Counted from the stretch's first letter, positions 1 through 6,695 are shown. The stretch is 10,853 bases of DNA from Atribacterota bacterium (GCA_030599445.1 JAUVOA010000026.1:1-10853); one strand, 5' to 3'. Translations and numbers: made by a program. The notes: generated by a model not told the origin, from the sequence alone.

Positions 1-1
1 T

Positions 2-64
2 AAATTTAGCCAGAAGGCGATAATCGAAATTGAATCAGTTGGTGGGAAGATAGAGGTGATATAA
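2..64 (+). CDS. rplO: 50S ribosomal protein L15, C-terminal end (partial)
   Basis: An open frame enters from the left edge and stops with TAA at 62-64. Its last 20 residues end in a Glu-Ser-Val-Gly-Gly-Lys-Ile-Glu-Val-Ile tail, which matches the conserved C-terminal strand of L15. L15 is a large-subunit protein that binds 23S rRNA late in assembly. Its place directly before secY is the standard spc-operon order, which supports the call despite the short fragment. The N-terminal and central parts lie outside the window. The stop codon abuts the secY start codon, so translational coupling is likely. Confidence 0.9.
   Translation, partial: KFSQKAIIEIESVGGKIEVI
52..59 (+). promoter_or_regulatory. 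secY ribosome binding site inside the rplO end
   Basis: AGAGGTGA lies inside the last codons of rplO, five bases before the TTG at 65. It supports that TTG as the real secY start. The same GGTGA-five bases-TTG geometry is seen before ecfA1. Confidence 0.7.
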
Positions 65-1333
65 TTGTTAGAAACTTTTCGTAATTTATTTAAAATACCT
101 GATTTAAAAAAGAGATTATTATTTACCTTGGGTATGATAGTGGTGGTTAGATTGGGGAGTCATTTGCCTTTGCCAGGCGTAGATAAAGAAGCAATGGCTA
201 ATCTATTTGCTCAAGGAGGAATATTAGGTTTTTTTGACCTTTTCGCCGGAGGAGCATTAAGTCGTTTTTCTATTTTTGCCTTAGGGATTATGCCTTATAT
301 TAATGCTTCTATTATTATGAATCTTTTAACTGCAGTGGTCCCTACTTTAGAACAATGGGCTAAAGAAGGGGAAGAGGGCAGGACCAAAATTACTAAAGTT
401 ACTCGTTATGCAACAGTATTTTTGGCTATTGTTCAAGCCTTTGGAATAAGTGTTTGGCTGCAAAATATGGGTGTATTGATGATTTCAGGATTTGGTTTCA
501 GATTCTTATTGTTAATTACCCTTACAGCTGGAACTTGTTTTTTAATGTGGTTAGGTGAACAGATTACTGATTTTGGCATCGGTAATGGTATTTCAATAAT
601 TATTTTTGCTGGAATTATTGCCAGAATTCCTTCCCAAATTGTACAAACCTTTAAACTTTTACAAGTTGGAGAAATAGGAATTATACCACTAATAAGTTTA
701 ATCGCAATTTCTGTAGTTGTTATTGGAGGAGTTATAGCTATTCAAAAAGGACAGAGGAGGATACCGGTTCAGTATGCAAAAAGAGTAATAGGACGCAGAA
801 TGTACGGTGGACAAGGGACCCATATCCCTTTACGGGTAAACCAAGCAGGGGTTATTCCCATAATATTTGCCTCTGCAATATTACTTTTTCCAGCTACTAT
901 TGCGCAATTTTTTCAAAATTTAGCTTTTATGAAAAGTATGTCTGAGGCTCTTTCGCCGGGACAGCCGCTATATCTAATTTTGTATGCCGTATTAATTATA
1001 GTGTTTACTTACTTTTATACTGCAATTACCTTCAATCCTGCTAATATGGCGGATAATATGAAAAAATATGGAGGTTTTATCCCCGGGATAAGACCAGGGA
1101 AAAATACTACTGTCTATATTGATCATATAATGACTCGAATTACACTAAGTGGTGCGTTATTCCTAGCTGTAATTGCTATTCTACCTAATATTTTAATAAA
1201 AATTACCGGTATTACTACTTTCTATTTCGGAGGAACTTCTTTATTGATTATGGTAGGAGTGGCTTTAGAAACTGTTCAACAGATTGAATCCCATATGTTA
1301 ATGAGGCATTATGAAGGATTTATTAAGAAATAG
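65..1333 (+). CDS. secY: preprotein translocase subunit SecY
   Basis: SecY is the channel-forming subunit of the SecYEG translocon in the inner membrane; it exports unfolded preproteins and inserts membrane proteins with SecA or the ribosome. The 422-residue product has the usual length and about ten hydrophobic segments. It opens with the family-typical MLETFRNLFKIPDLKKR, and the cytoplasmic loop between TM8 and TM9 carries the conserved GGFIPGIRPGKNT motif (about residues 338-350). The start is TTG, directly after the rplO stop and with a good Shine-Dalgarno site; the next residues fit the family N-terminus, so no later start is needed. It is normally followed closely by adk, but here a 200-base repeat-rich gap intervenes. 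Confidence 0.97.
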   Translation: MLETFRNLFKIPDLKKRLLFTLGMIVVVRLGSHLPLPGVDKEAMANLFAQGGILGFFDLFAGGALSRFSIFALGIMPYINASIIMNLLTAVVPTLEQWAKEGEEGRTKITKVTRYATVFLAIVQAFGISVWLQNMGVLMISGFGFRFLLLITLTAGTCFLMWLGEQITDFGIGNGISIIIFAGIIARIPSQIVQTFKLLQVGEIGIIPLISLIAISVVVIGGVIAIQKGQRRIPVQYAKRVIGRRMYGGQGTHIPLRVNQAGVIPIIFASAILLFPATIAQFFQNLAFMKSMSEALSPGQPLYLILYAVLIIVFTYFYTAITFNPANMADNMKKYGGFIPGIRPGKNTTVYIDHIMTRITLSGALFLAVIAILPNILIKITGITTFYFGGTSLLIMVGVALETVQQIESHMLMRHYEGFIKK

Positions 1334-1355
1334 TTTTTATAAACTTATTTGATTC

Positions 1356-1380
1356 GTTAGTTGCTTAGTTAGCTGGTTAA
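1356..1380 (+). repeat. 8-base-period degenerate repeat (GGTTAACT family), copy 1
   Basis: Three imperfect 8-base units (GTTAGTTG, CTTAGTTA, GCTGGTTA) run into GGTTAAGAAA. The same terminal word occurs at 9951-9960 and, reverse-complemented, at 7041-7050. It lies just after secY. Confidence 0.6.
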
Positions 1381-1385
1381 GAAAA

Positions 1386-1490
1386 AGAAGTCAGAAGTCA
1401 GAATATAGAAATAGATTCTCTTTATCTAAATCTAAAAACTGTAAACCGATAACTGAAAACCCGTATTTAATGCTAATGACTAACGGCTAA
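1386..1490 (+). repeat. 7-base-period degenerate arrays in the secY-adk gap
   Basis: Several short heptad runs follow one another. AGAAGTC occurs twice at 1386-1399 and continues as AGAATAT and AGAAATA. Units of the form NAAACYG run from 1435 to 1462 (AAAACTG, TAAACCG, ATAACTG, AAAACCC). NNNCTAA units run from 1470 to 1490 (ATGCTAA, TGACTAA, CGGCTAA). Between runs the sequence drifts. No reading frame or RNA gene is seen here. The gap sits in what is normally a tightly packed operon, so the arrays are probably transcribed. Confidence 0.7.
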
Positions 1491-1533
1491 TTAAAGCAGG
1501 ATAGTTGACTTAAATATAAAGAAAGGGAAAATT

Positions 1534-2184
1534 ATGAGATTAATCTTGTTAGGTCCTCCGGGTGGGGGGAAAGGAACAGTAGCAAAAAGGTTGCAGGCAG
1601 AATTCAATATTCCGGTGATTTCAACAGGAGGAATCTTAAGAGAAGCAGTAGATAAAAAGAATAAGCTGGGTATAGAAGTTGAGAATATTATGAGTAAAGG
1701 AGGCTTAGTGCCTGACCATATTATTCTGGAAATAATAAAAGAAAGAATAAAGCAGGAAGATTGTAAAAATGGTTATATCTTTGATGGCTTCCCCCGAAAT
1801 ATCGAACAGGCGAATTCATTAGAGAAATTATATAAAGAGCTCAATGAATATATTGATTATGTATTTTACTTTGAGATACTTTTTTCTGAAATAATACAAA
1901 GGATATCTAACCGTAGAGTATGTAAAAAATGTAGCACTAATTATAATTTGTCATTTAATCCTCCTAAAAAAGATAATACCTGTGATCTTTGCGGTGGAGA
2001 GCTGTATCAACGAGAGGATGATAAAGAAGAGACCATAAAGAATAGATTGAAAGTATTTACTAAACAAACTATACCTTTAAAAAAATATTATAAAGAAAAA
2101 AAACTATTAAAAGTAATAGATGCTGATTTAAGTGAAAATGCTTTTTTAGCCATCAAAAAAGTTTTGCGAGGAATGCATAAATAG
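1534..2184 (+). CDS. adk: adenylate kinase, zinc-LID type
   Basis: Adk interconverts ATP + AMP and two ADP in the cytoplasm and sets the adenylate energy balance. The 216-residue product carries the P-loop GPPGGGKGT at residues 7-15, the AMP-site region STGGILREA with Arg36, and DGFPRN at 84-89 with Asp84 and Arg88. A long LID domain holds four cysteines (C130, C133, C150, C153) in the CxxC...CxxC zinc pattern typical of Gram-positive-type enzymes. Two local changes stand out: the usual Ala of GAGKGT is Gly, and the usual Asp33 of STGD is Gly. The ATG follows an AAGGGA purine stretch. map begins 4 bases downstream. Confidence 0.97.
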   Translation: MRLILLGPPGGGKGTVAKRLQAEFNIPVISTGGILREAVDKKNKLGIEVENIMSKGGLVPDHIILEIIKERIKQEDCKNGYIFDGFPRNIEQANSLEKLYKELNEYIDYVFYFEILFSEIIQRISNRRVCKKCSTNYNLSFNPPKKDNTCDLCGGELYQREDDKEETIKNRLKVFTKQTIPLKKYYKEKKLLKVIDADLSENAFLAIKKVLRGMHK

Positions 2185-2188
2185 ATTA

Positions 2189-2947
2189 ATGCTAATTTTA
2201 AAGTCTCCCGAAGAAATTAAATGCATAAGAAAGAGTTGCAAGTTAGCAGCAAGCGCATTAAATAAAATATTAGAAAATATTAAAGAGGGTATTACTACTT
2301 TGGAGTTGGATAGGATTGCTGAGGATTATATAATAAAACATGGAGCAAAACCTGCATTTAAAGGTTATGGAATAGAAAAAAATAAATTCCAGCATTCTAT
2401 ATGTATTTCTGTAAACGAAGAAGTAGTTCACGGTATTCCTGGAAGGAGAAGATTAAGGGAAGGGGATATTGTAAGTATAGATATTGGAACAAATTTAGAA
2501 GGTTACTATGGAGATACTGCGATTACAGTCCCCGTTGGAAGAATAGGGCCAAAAGAACAAAAACTTTTAGAAGTAACCAAAAAATCTTTGTTTAAAGGTA
2601 TAGAGAAAGCCATTATAGGCAATAGATTAGGTGATATTTCTTTTGCCATTCAAGAAACAGTAGAAAAATCACATTTTTCTGTAGTAAGAGAATATGTTGG
2701 CCACGGAGTGGGTTGTTATTTGCACGAAGAACCACAGATACCTAATTATGGTGTTCCTTGTACTGGTTTAAGGTTGGAAGAGGGGATGGTGTTAGCACTT
2801 GAACCTATGGTAAATGTGGGCGGTTATAAAACAAGACTTTGTAATAATGGATGGACAGTTGTAACAGAAGACGGAAGTCGGTCAGCACATTTTGAACATT
2901 CTATATCAATAACTGCAGATGGTAACGAAATATTAACTACTCTTTGA
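2189..2947 (+). CDS. map: methionine aminopeptidase, type I
   Basis: This cytoplasmic metalloenzyme removes the initiator methionine from nascent proteins after deformylation. The 252-residue length matches the short type Ia form without an N-terminal zinc extension. All five dinuclear-metal ligands are present: D98 and D109 in SIDIGTNLEGYYGDTA, H172 in GHGVG, E205 in LEPM and E236 in FEHS. The substrate-side histidine is H81 in VVHGIPG. The N-terminus (MLILKSPEEIKCIRKS) fits the family. The only SD-like stretch (GAGGA at 2168-2172) is rather distant, so the gene may rely on coupling to adk, which ends 4 bases upstream. The small L14e-like KOW protein gene often found after map in clostridia and bacilli is absent. 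Confidence 0.97.
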   Translation: MLILKSPEEIKCIRKSCKLAASALNKILENIKEGITTLELDRIAEDYIIKHGAKPAFKGYGIEKNKFQHSICISVNEEVVHGIPGRRRLREGDIVSIDIGTNLEGYYGDTAITVPVGRIGPKEQKLLEVTKKSLFKGIEKAIIGNRLGDISFAIQETVEKSHFSVVREYVGHGVGCYLHEEPQIPNYGVPCTGLRLEEGMVLALEPMVNVGGYKTRLCNNGWTVVTEDGSRSAHFEHSISITADGNEILTTL

Positions 2948-2966
2948 ATAAATTAGTGATTTGTAA

Positions 2967-2982
2967 ATGGTTTGATGGTTTG
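2967..2982 (+). repeat. tandem duplicate of ATGGTTTG
   Basis: Two exact 8-base copies lie side by side in the short map-infA gap. The unit resembles the GGTTAACT-type octads found in larger gaps, but the run is too short to be sure it belongs to that family. Confidence 0.45.
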
Positions 2983-3013
2983 AGTAAAAATAATTTAGGT
3001 GGAGGAATAATTG

Positions 3014-3229
3014 ATGGCGAAAGAGAAGTGTATAGAAATGCAAGGAAAAGTTATTCAATCCTTACCAAATGCTACATTTCGGGTTGAACTGGAAAACGGT
3101 TGTGAGATATTAGCCCATATTTCAGGTAAAATAAGGATGCATTTTATTAGAATCTTACCCGGAGACAGAGTAAAAGTTGAAATATCGCCTTATGATTTAA
3201 CCCAGGGTAGAATTGTATATAGATTATAA
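3014..3229 (+). CDS. infA: translation initiation factor IF-1
   Basis: IF-1 is a single S1-like OB-fold protein that binds the 30S A site and, with IF-2 and IF-3, controls initiator tRNA selection. The 71-residue product is the usual size. It carries the conserved core LPNATFRVELENG, the block AHISGKIRMHFIRILPGD and the end SPYDLTQGRIVYRL. The ATG at 3014 is preferred over an in-frame TTG at 3011 because the product then starts MAKEK like other IF-1 proteins and the GGAGG at 3001-3005 is well spaced. Placement between map and rpmJ is canonical. A heptad repeat array begins three bases after the stop. Confidence 0.97.
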   Translation: MAKEKCIEMQGKVIQSLPNATFRVELENGCEILAHISGKIRMHFIRILPGDRVKVEISPYDLTQGRIVYRL

Positions 3230-3231
3230 GT

Positions 3232-3266
3232 TAGTATCTCATATCTAGTGAGTCGTGTCTCATAAA
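3232..3266 (+). repeat. 7-base-period array, TATCTCG-like family
   Basis: Five imperfect heptads (TAGTATC, TCATATC, TAGTGAG, TCGTGTC, TCATAAA) start three bases after the infA stop. The words resemble the arrays at 9985-10026 and 10061-10088 and, in reverse complement, those at 3415-3455 and 7167-7201. Confidence 0.65.
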
Positions 3267-3271
3267 AGGAT

Positions 3272-3307
3272 AGAATTTAGAAACCAGATCTCTGGCTCCT
3301 AAATTCT
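3272..3307. repeat. 36-base palindrome (stem-loop) in the infA-rpmJ gap
   Basis: AGAATTTAG at 3272-3280 pairs perfectly with CTAAATTCT at 3299-3307. Inside, after a symmetric 3/3 internal loop, CCAGA at 3284-3288 pairs with TCTGG at 3291-3295 around a two-base centre. Both arms read in heptads (AGAANNN on the left), so it looks like two arrays in opposite orientation. No U-tract follows, so it is not a standard terminator. Confidence 0.7.
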
Positions 3308-3323
3308 GGATATCTAAGTAGTT

Positions 3324-3380
3324 TTAAGATAAGTTTTAAATTATGGCTTTACACTTTTCGCTTTAAATCTTTAATTTAAT
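3324..3380 (+). repeat. 7-base-period array, NNNGCTT-like family
   Basis: About eight heptads ending mostly in TT can be laid out from 3324 to 3380, for example ATGGCTT, TACACTT and TTCGCTT. The stretch 3331-3372 aligns without gaps to 6996-7037 with roughly three quarters of bases identical. The two gaps therefore share a homologous module, not merely similar composition. Confidence 0.65.
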
Positions 3381-3414
3381 AATAAATGATTATATAGGCA
3401 AAATAAATTTTCTA

Positions 3415-3455
3415 ACGAGATGCTAGATACGAACGACTAGATACTATATGATACG
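3415..3455 (+). repeat. 7-base-period array, CTAGATA-like family
   Basis: Nearly six heptads: ACGAGAT, GCTAGAT, ACGAACG, ACTAGAT, ACTATAT, then GATACG. The array ends one base before the GGAGG ribosome binding region of rpmJ. It is the opposite-strand form of the TATCTCG-like family. Confidence 0.7.
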
Positions 3456-3471
3456 TGGAGGAAGGAAATAA

Positions 3472-3588
3472 ATGAAAGTAAGATCATCAGTCAAAAAAAT
3501 GTGTGCAAAATGCAAAATAATAAAAAGAAAAGGTAAAATTAGAATAATTTGTAATAATCCAAAGCATAAACAGAGACAGGGGAAATAA
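3472..3588 (+). CDS. rpmJ: 50S ribosomal protein L36, zinc-ribbon form
   Basis: L36 is a tiny basic large-subunit protein that binds 23S rRNA. The frame runs ATG to TAA and encodes 38 residues, the usual length. It opens MKVRSSVKKMCAKC. The zinc ligands of the C+ form are all present: C11, C14, C27 and H32 (CxxC...CxxxxH). The end, KHKQRQGK, is also typical. GGAGG at 3457-3461 gives a plausible ribosome binding site. It follows infA and precedes rpsM, the canonical alpha-operon order, although a 242-base repeat-filled gap separates it from infA. Confidence 0.97.
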   Translation: MKVRSSVKKMCAKCKIIKRKGKIRIICNNPKHKQRQGK

Positions 3589-3612
3589 TTTTAAAGGAGG
3601 ATATATTAAGAT

Positions 3613-3990
3613 ATGGCCAGAATAGCTGGAGTAGATTTACCAAGAAATAAAAGAATAGAATATGCTTTAACTTATATTTATGGAATTGGTATCACCAGTG
3701 CTCGTTCCGTATTAAAAGAATCAAAAGTCAATTTGGATACCAGGGCGAAAGATTTAACAGAAGAAGAGATAAATAAAATAAAGGTAATTATTGATAAAAA
3801 TTATAAGGTAGAAGGAGAATGTAGAAGCGAAGTTACCACCTCTATAAAAAGGCTTATGGATATAGGTTCATATAGAGGGCTAAGGCATCGAAGGGGACTG
3901 ACTGTGAGGGGTCAAAGAACTAAAACTAATGCGAGAACCAGAAAAGGACCCAAGAAAACAGTAGGAGCTAGAAAAAAGAAAAGTATGTAG
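3613..3990 (+). CDS. rpsM: 30S ribosomal protein S13
   Basis: S13 sits in the head of the small subunit, contacts 16S rRNA and S19, and forms bridges to the large subunit and to P-site tRNA. The 125-residue product begins MARIAGVDLPRNKRIEYALTYIYGIG, the canonical S13 opening, and has the helix-turn-helix region around YRGLRHRRGLTVRGQRT. The basic tail (TRKGPKKTVGARKKK) is expected to reach tRNA. AAAGGAGG at 3593-3600 precedes the ATG. No anomaly is seen. Confidence 0.98.
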   Translation: MARIAGVDLPRNKRIEYALTYIYGIGITSARSVLKESKVNLDTRAKDLTEEEINKIKVIIDKNYKVEGECRSEVTTSIKRLMDIGSYRGLRHRRGLTVRGQRTKTNARTRKGPKKTVGARKKKSM

Positions 3991-4019
3991 TATCATCAGA
4001 TATGGAAAGGAGAATTTAA

Positions 4020-4415
4020 TTGGCTAATAAGAAAAAAATAAAGAAAACCAAGAAGAAAATAAAAAGAAATATAGTTTTAGGGGTAGTTCACATCCAATCT
4101 ACTTTTAACAATACTATAGTTACCATTACAGACGAAGTCGGAAATGTAATTGCTTGGTCTAGTGCAGGGAGTATGGGTTATAAAGGAAGTAAAAAAAGTA
4201 CGTCTTTTGCTGCTCAAATGACCGCTGAAGCGGTGGCTAAAAAAGCTATGGATCAAGGATTAAAAGAAGTAGACGTATTGGTAAAAGGCCCTGGTCCAGG
4301 GCGAGAAACAGCAATTAGATCTTTGCAAGCAGTAGGTTTAAAAGTTAATATGATTAAGGATGTTACCCCAATTCCACATAACGGTTGCAGGCCCCCAAAA
4401 CAAAGAAGGATATAA
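4020..4415 (+). CDS. rpsK: 30S ribosomal protein S11
   Basis: S11 lies on the small-subunit platform near the E-site mRNA path, next to S7 and S18. The 131-residue product has a lysine-rich N-terminus and the family core HIQSTFNNTIVTITD, then GYKGSKKSTSFAAQ, and the end PIPHNGCRPPKQRRI. The start is TTG at 4020, with AAAGGAG at 4006-4012; the product then reads MANKKKIKK, as expected for S11. Another TTG gene in this operon (secY) makes the non-ATG start less surprising. It is followed by an unusually long 178-base gap before rpsD. Confidence 0.97.
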   Translation: MANKKKIKKTKKKIKRNIVLGVVHIQSTFNNTIVTITDEVGNVIAWSSAGSMGYKGSKKSTSFAAQMTAEAVAKKAMDQGLKEVDVLVKGPGPGRETAIRSLQAVGLKVNMIKDVTPIPHNGCRPPKQRRI

Positions 4416-4438
4416 ATTATATCAGGTTTGCATATTAT

Positions 4439-4522
4439 ATGGTTTTACTAAAACTATGGAATCGAAAAGGATTGCAAAAATTAGATGATGCAGGTGTTTT
4501 TGTAGACGATACCTTCGAATAA
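4439..4522 (+). pseudogene. possible small gene or gene remnant, 27 codons, product unknown
   Basis: An ATG-to-TAA frame encodes a 27-residue peptide (MVLLKLWNRKGLQKLDDAG and eight more residues ending in Phe-Glu). After the TAA the same frame stays open for 15 more codons (about 4523-4567, rich in Leu, Asn and Ile) before TAG. The residue mix looks protein-like, and this gap, unlike the other long gaps, is not made of heptads. No strong Shine-Dalgarno site is visible. It may be a decayed small gene, a leader peptide or chance. I recognise no family. Confidence 0.25.
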
Positions 4523-4593
4523 TTGCTGAAGTTAGTTTGTAATCTTGAAAATATTATTAAATATTTGTAGGAAGAAGGAGGTTTTTATTATAT

Positions 4594-5226
4594 ATGGCAA
4601 GATATACAGGTGCGGTATGTAAATTGTGCCGCAGAGAAACAGTAAAATTATTTTTAAAAGGAGATAGGTGTTATTCTGATAAATGTCCAATAGAAAAAGG
4701 CGCTTCGTTACCTGGTAAAAACGCAAAAAAGGCAAGGATAAGAAAATTATCTACCTATGGCGTAAGATTAAGAGAAAAACAGAAACTTAGAAAGTATTAT
4801 GGATTGTTGGAAAAGCAATTTAAAAATCTTTTTGTAAAAGCTGAAAAGAAAAAAGGCGTTACTGGAGAAAATTTCTTGGAATTACTAGAGAGAAGGTTGG
4901 ATAATATAGTTCATCGATTTGGTATAACTAAATCAAGAGCCCACGCTCGACAATTGGTCCTGCATTCACATATACTAGTTAATGGAAAAAAAGTGAATAT
5001 ACCCTCTTATCAAGTTGATATCAATGATGTGATTGAGATCAAAGAAAAGAGCGGGAATATCGAAAATATTAAAGAAATTAAAGAAGGAAAGATAGAGGTC
5101 AGTATTCCCTCTTGGTTGGATTTTGATGCTGAGAACTTGAAAGGAAAGATAATAAAATTTCCTTCTAAAGAAGAATTAAATTTACCGGTAGAGGAAAAAT
5201 TGGTAGTTGAACATTATTCTCGTTAA
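4594..5226 (+). CDS. rpsD: 30S ribosomal protein S4, zinc-binding form
   Basis: S4 is a primary 16S rRNA binder that nucleates assembly of the 30S body and helps mRNA unwinding at the entry tunnel; in many bacteria it represses its own operon. The 210-residue product has four N-terminal cysteines in the C+ pattern (C9, C12, C26, C31). The S4 RNA-binding domain starts near residue 99 with RRLDNIVHRFG and includes SRAHARQLVLHSHILVNGK. AAGGAGG at 4575-4581 precedes the ATG. The long leader between rpsK and rpsD could host translational control, but no recognisable S4-binding pseudoknot was established. rpoA follows after 45 bases. Confidence 0.98.
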   Translation: MARYTGAVCKLCRRETVKLFLKGDRCYSDKCPIEKGASLPGKNAKKARIRKLSTYGVRLREKQKLRKYYGLLEKQFKNLFVKAEKKKGVTGENFLELLERRLDNIVHRFGITKSRAHARQLVLHSHILVNGKKVNIPSYQVDINDVIEIKEKSGNIENIKEIKEGKIEVSIPSWLDFDAENLKGKIIKFPSKEELNLPVEEKLVVEHYSR

Positions 5227-5252
5227 TATTTTTGGGTTTCCTATACCTAAAG

Positions 5253-5258
5253 AAGGAG
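5253..5258 (+). promoter_or_regulatory. rpoA ribosome binding site, used to choose the start
   Basis: AAGGAG lies 4 bases before TTG 5263, 10 before GTG 5269 and 13 before ATG 5272. The TTG is too close. GTG and ATG are both possible; the neighbouring rpsM and rpsD genes use a 12-base gap, which favours ATG. Confidence 0.55.
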
Positions 5259-5271
5259 AGCATTGAAGGTG

Positions 5272-6234
5272 ATGGATATTAATAATATAAAAATTAAAGT
5301 GGAAGATTTATCAGATAATTATGGCAAGTTTATCATAGAACCATTGGAAAAAGGTTATGGTATTACTTTAGGCAACTCTCTTAGAAGAACTTTACTATCT
5401 TCTATGTGGGGAGCGGCTGCAACCGCTATTAGGATTGAAGGAATTACCCATGAATTTGATACTATTCCAGGAGTCAAAGAAGATGTAATTGAAATAATTT
5501 TAAATATTAAAGAATTAGTAGTTAAAATGTTTACCGATGAGCCACAGATTTTAAAACTAAAGGTAAAAAACAAAAAAAATGTGACTGCAGCAGATATAAC
5601 TCCCAACATTAACGTAGAGATACTTAATCCTGGTTTAACGATAGCTACCTTAAATAAAGATACCAAACTAAACATGGAGATAGTTGTGGAAAAAGGGATG
5701 GGTTACTTGTTCGCTGAAAAAAATAAAAAATCGGGTCAATCAGTGGATACCATCTTTATTGATTCTTTTTTTTCACCTGTTACGAAAGTAAGCTATGATG
5801 TGGAAACTGCTAGTCTGAGTCAATTTTCTAATTATGATAAATTAACTTTGGAAATATTTACCAATAAAAGCATTTTGCCTGATGAAGCCTTGAGTAAATC
5901 AGCAAATATATTGATTAAATATTTGAAGGTATTTACTAAATTTTCTCCCGAAGATGTTGAATTGGAGGGTGAACCCATATCAGAAGAAGAAAAAGAAAAG
6001 AGCGAAAAAGAAAAAATCTTAAACAAAACTATTGAAGAACTAGATTTTTCAGTCCGCTCATATAATTGCCTAAAAAAATCTAATGTAAATACATTGAGGG
6101 ATTTAGTTGAATACTCTCCGATGGAGATTATAAAGATAAAGAATTTAGGTAAGAAATCTTTAGATGAAATAAAAGAGAAAATAACTAAATATGGATTTGT
6201 CTTAGGTGAAAAAATGCACCAGGAGGATTTTTAG
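5272..6234 (+). CDS. rpoA: DNA-directed RNA polymerase subunit alpha
   Basis: The alpha dimer nucleates RNA polymerase assembly, and its C-terminal domain binds UP elements and activators. From ATG 5272 the product is 320 residues, with GTG 5269 as the alternative. The N-terminal domain has YGKFIIEPLEKGYGITLGNS followed by LRRTLLSS, then HEFDTIPGVKEDVIEIILNIK. An acidic linker (SEEEKEKSEKEK) leads to a C-terminal domain with VRSYNCLK at 261-268 and NLGKKSLDEIK, so the DNA-contacting arginine (R262, equivalent to E. coli R265), asparagine and lysine are kept. The stop is separated by one base from the rplQ ATG, and the rplQ ribosome binding site lies inside the rpoA end. Confidence 0.97.
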   Translation: MDINNIKIKVEDLSDNYGKFIIEPLEKGYGITLGNSLRRTLLSSMWGAAATAIRIEGITHEFDTIPGVKEDVIEIILNIKELVVKMFTDEPQILKLKVKNKKNVTAADITPNINVEILNPGLTIATLNKDTKLNMEIVVEKGMGYLFAEKNKKSGQSVDTIFIDSFFSPVTKVSYDVETASLSQFSNYDKLTLEIFTNKSILPDEALSKSANILIKYLKVFTKFSPEDVELEGEPISEEEKEKSEKEKILNKTIEELDFSVRSYNCLKKSNVNTLRDLVEYSPMEIIKIKNLGKKSLDEIKEKITKYGFVLGEKMHQEDF

Positions 6235-6235
6235 G

Positions 6236-6589
6236 ATGAGACACAAGAAATTAAAAGGGAAATTAGGTCGGAGTAGTAGCCATAGAAGTTCTTTGTTGGC
6301 CAATTTATCTATTTCACTCATAACTCATAGAAAGATTGAGACTACGTATACAAAAGCAAAAGAAGTTCGAAGGCATGTAGAAAAATTGGTAACTATAGCT
6401 AAAATTAATAATTTGCAAGTTCAGAGAGAGGTGCAAAAGGTTATAAAAAATAAAAAAGCTTCTAAAGTACTATTTGAAGAAATTAGTCCAAAGTATTTGG
6501 AGAGAAATGGCGGTTACACACGAATTGTGAAAACGGGATTTCGCAAAGGGGACGCTGCACCTTTAGCTGTAATCGAATTTGTAGAATAA
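6236..6589 (+). CDS. rplQ: 50S ribosomal protein L17
   Basis: L17 binds 23S rRNA near the peptide exit region of the large subunit. From ATG 6236 the product has 117 residues, typical for the family, starting MRHKKLKGKLGRSSSHR and continuing with LISLITHRKIETTYTKAKE-like L17 core residues. The C-terminal block GGYTRIVKTGFRKGDAAPLAVIEFVE is diagnostic. The frame is open further upstream to 6206, but that part overlaps rpoA and does not fit the family, and AGGAGG at 6221-6226 is ideally placed for the ATG. It is the last gene of the alpha operon and is followed by a strong terminator. Confidence 0.97.
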   Translation: MRHKKLKGKLGRSSSHRSSLLANLSISLITHRKIETTYTKAKEVRRHVEKLVTIAKINNLQVQREVQKVIKNKKASKVLFEEISPKYLERNGGYTRIVKTGFRKGDAAPLAVIEFVE

Positions 6590-6605
6590 TTAAAGGATAA
6601 AAGAA

Positions 6606-6666
6606 AAAAGGTTAAAAAGTTTTATATCAGAACTAATTATTTGATAGTTAGACTTTTTAACCTTTT
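6606..6666 (+). terminator. long-stem terminator after rplQ
   Basis: A perfect 15-base stem pairs 6606-6620 with 6652-6666 (left arm AAAAGGTTAAAAAGT). The 31-base loop contains a small inner stem, AACTA against TAGTT. A TTTTT run follows at 6669-6673 and an A-rich run precedes the stem, so it could act in both directions. It begins 17 bases after the rplQ stop and closes the ribosomal unit. Confidence 0.8.
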
Positions 6667-6695
6667 GATTTTTATAATATTGTATTATCGTTTAT

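Noticed and set aside
2401..2595. Overlapping 64-codon + strand frame inside map
   Set aside because: It lies wholly within the well-conserved map gene in another frame, is rich in Arg, Lys, Tyr and Trp as AT-rich out-of-frame translations often are, and has no ribosome binding site of its own.
3272..3307. Rho-independent terminator after infA
   Set aside because: The stem is good, but no run of T follows on either side and the alpha-operon genes continue directly downstream.
3230..3471. CRISPR array
   Set aside because: The repeats here and in the other gaps are 7-8 bases long, degenerate and without regular unique spacers; no cas genes are present.
4416..4593. S4-binding leader RNA upstream of rpsD
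   Set aside because: The position is plausible for S4 autoregulation, but I could not establish a pseudoknot or a match to known S4 leaders by eye.
4532..4735. 67-codon - strand frame over the rpsD start
   Set aside because: It overlaps the rpsD start and its ribosome binding site; the product is a low-complexity hydrophobic sequence typical of antisense AT-rich DNA.
5355..5675. 106-codon - strand frame inside rpoA
   Set aside because: Antisense of a conserved gene and no family resemblance. The same applies to the - strand frames at 5832-6026, 7397-7621 and 8734-9063.
6206..6235. Upstream extension of rplQ into rpoA
   Set aside because: The frame is open, but L17 proteins begin MRHKK-like, and the AGGAGG site is placed for ATG 6236.
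6648..6678. Promoter with TTAGAC and TATAAT
   Set aside because: TATAAT at 6673-6678 looks good, but the -35 match is weak, the spacing is about 19 bases, and both elements overlap the rplQ terminator stem and its tail. In DNA this AT-rich such matches are expected by chance.
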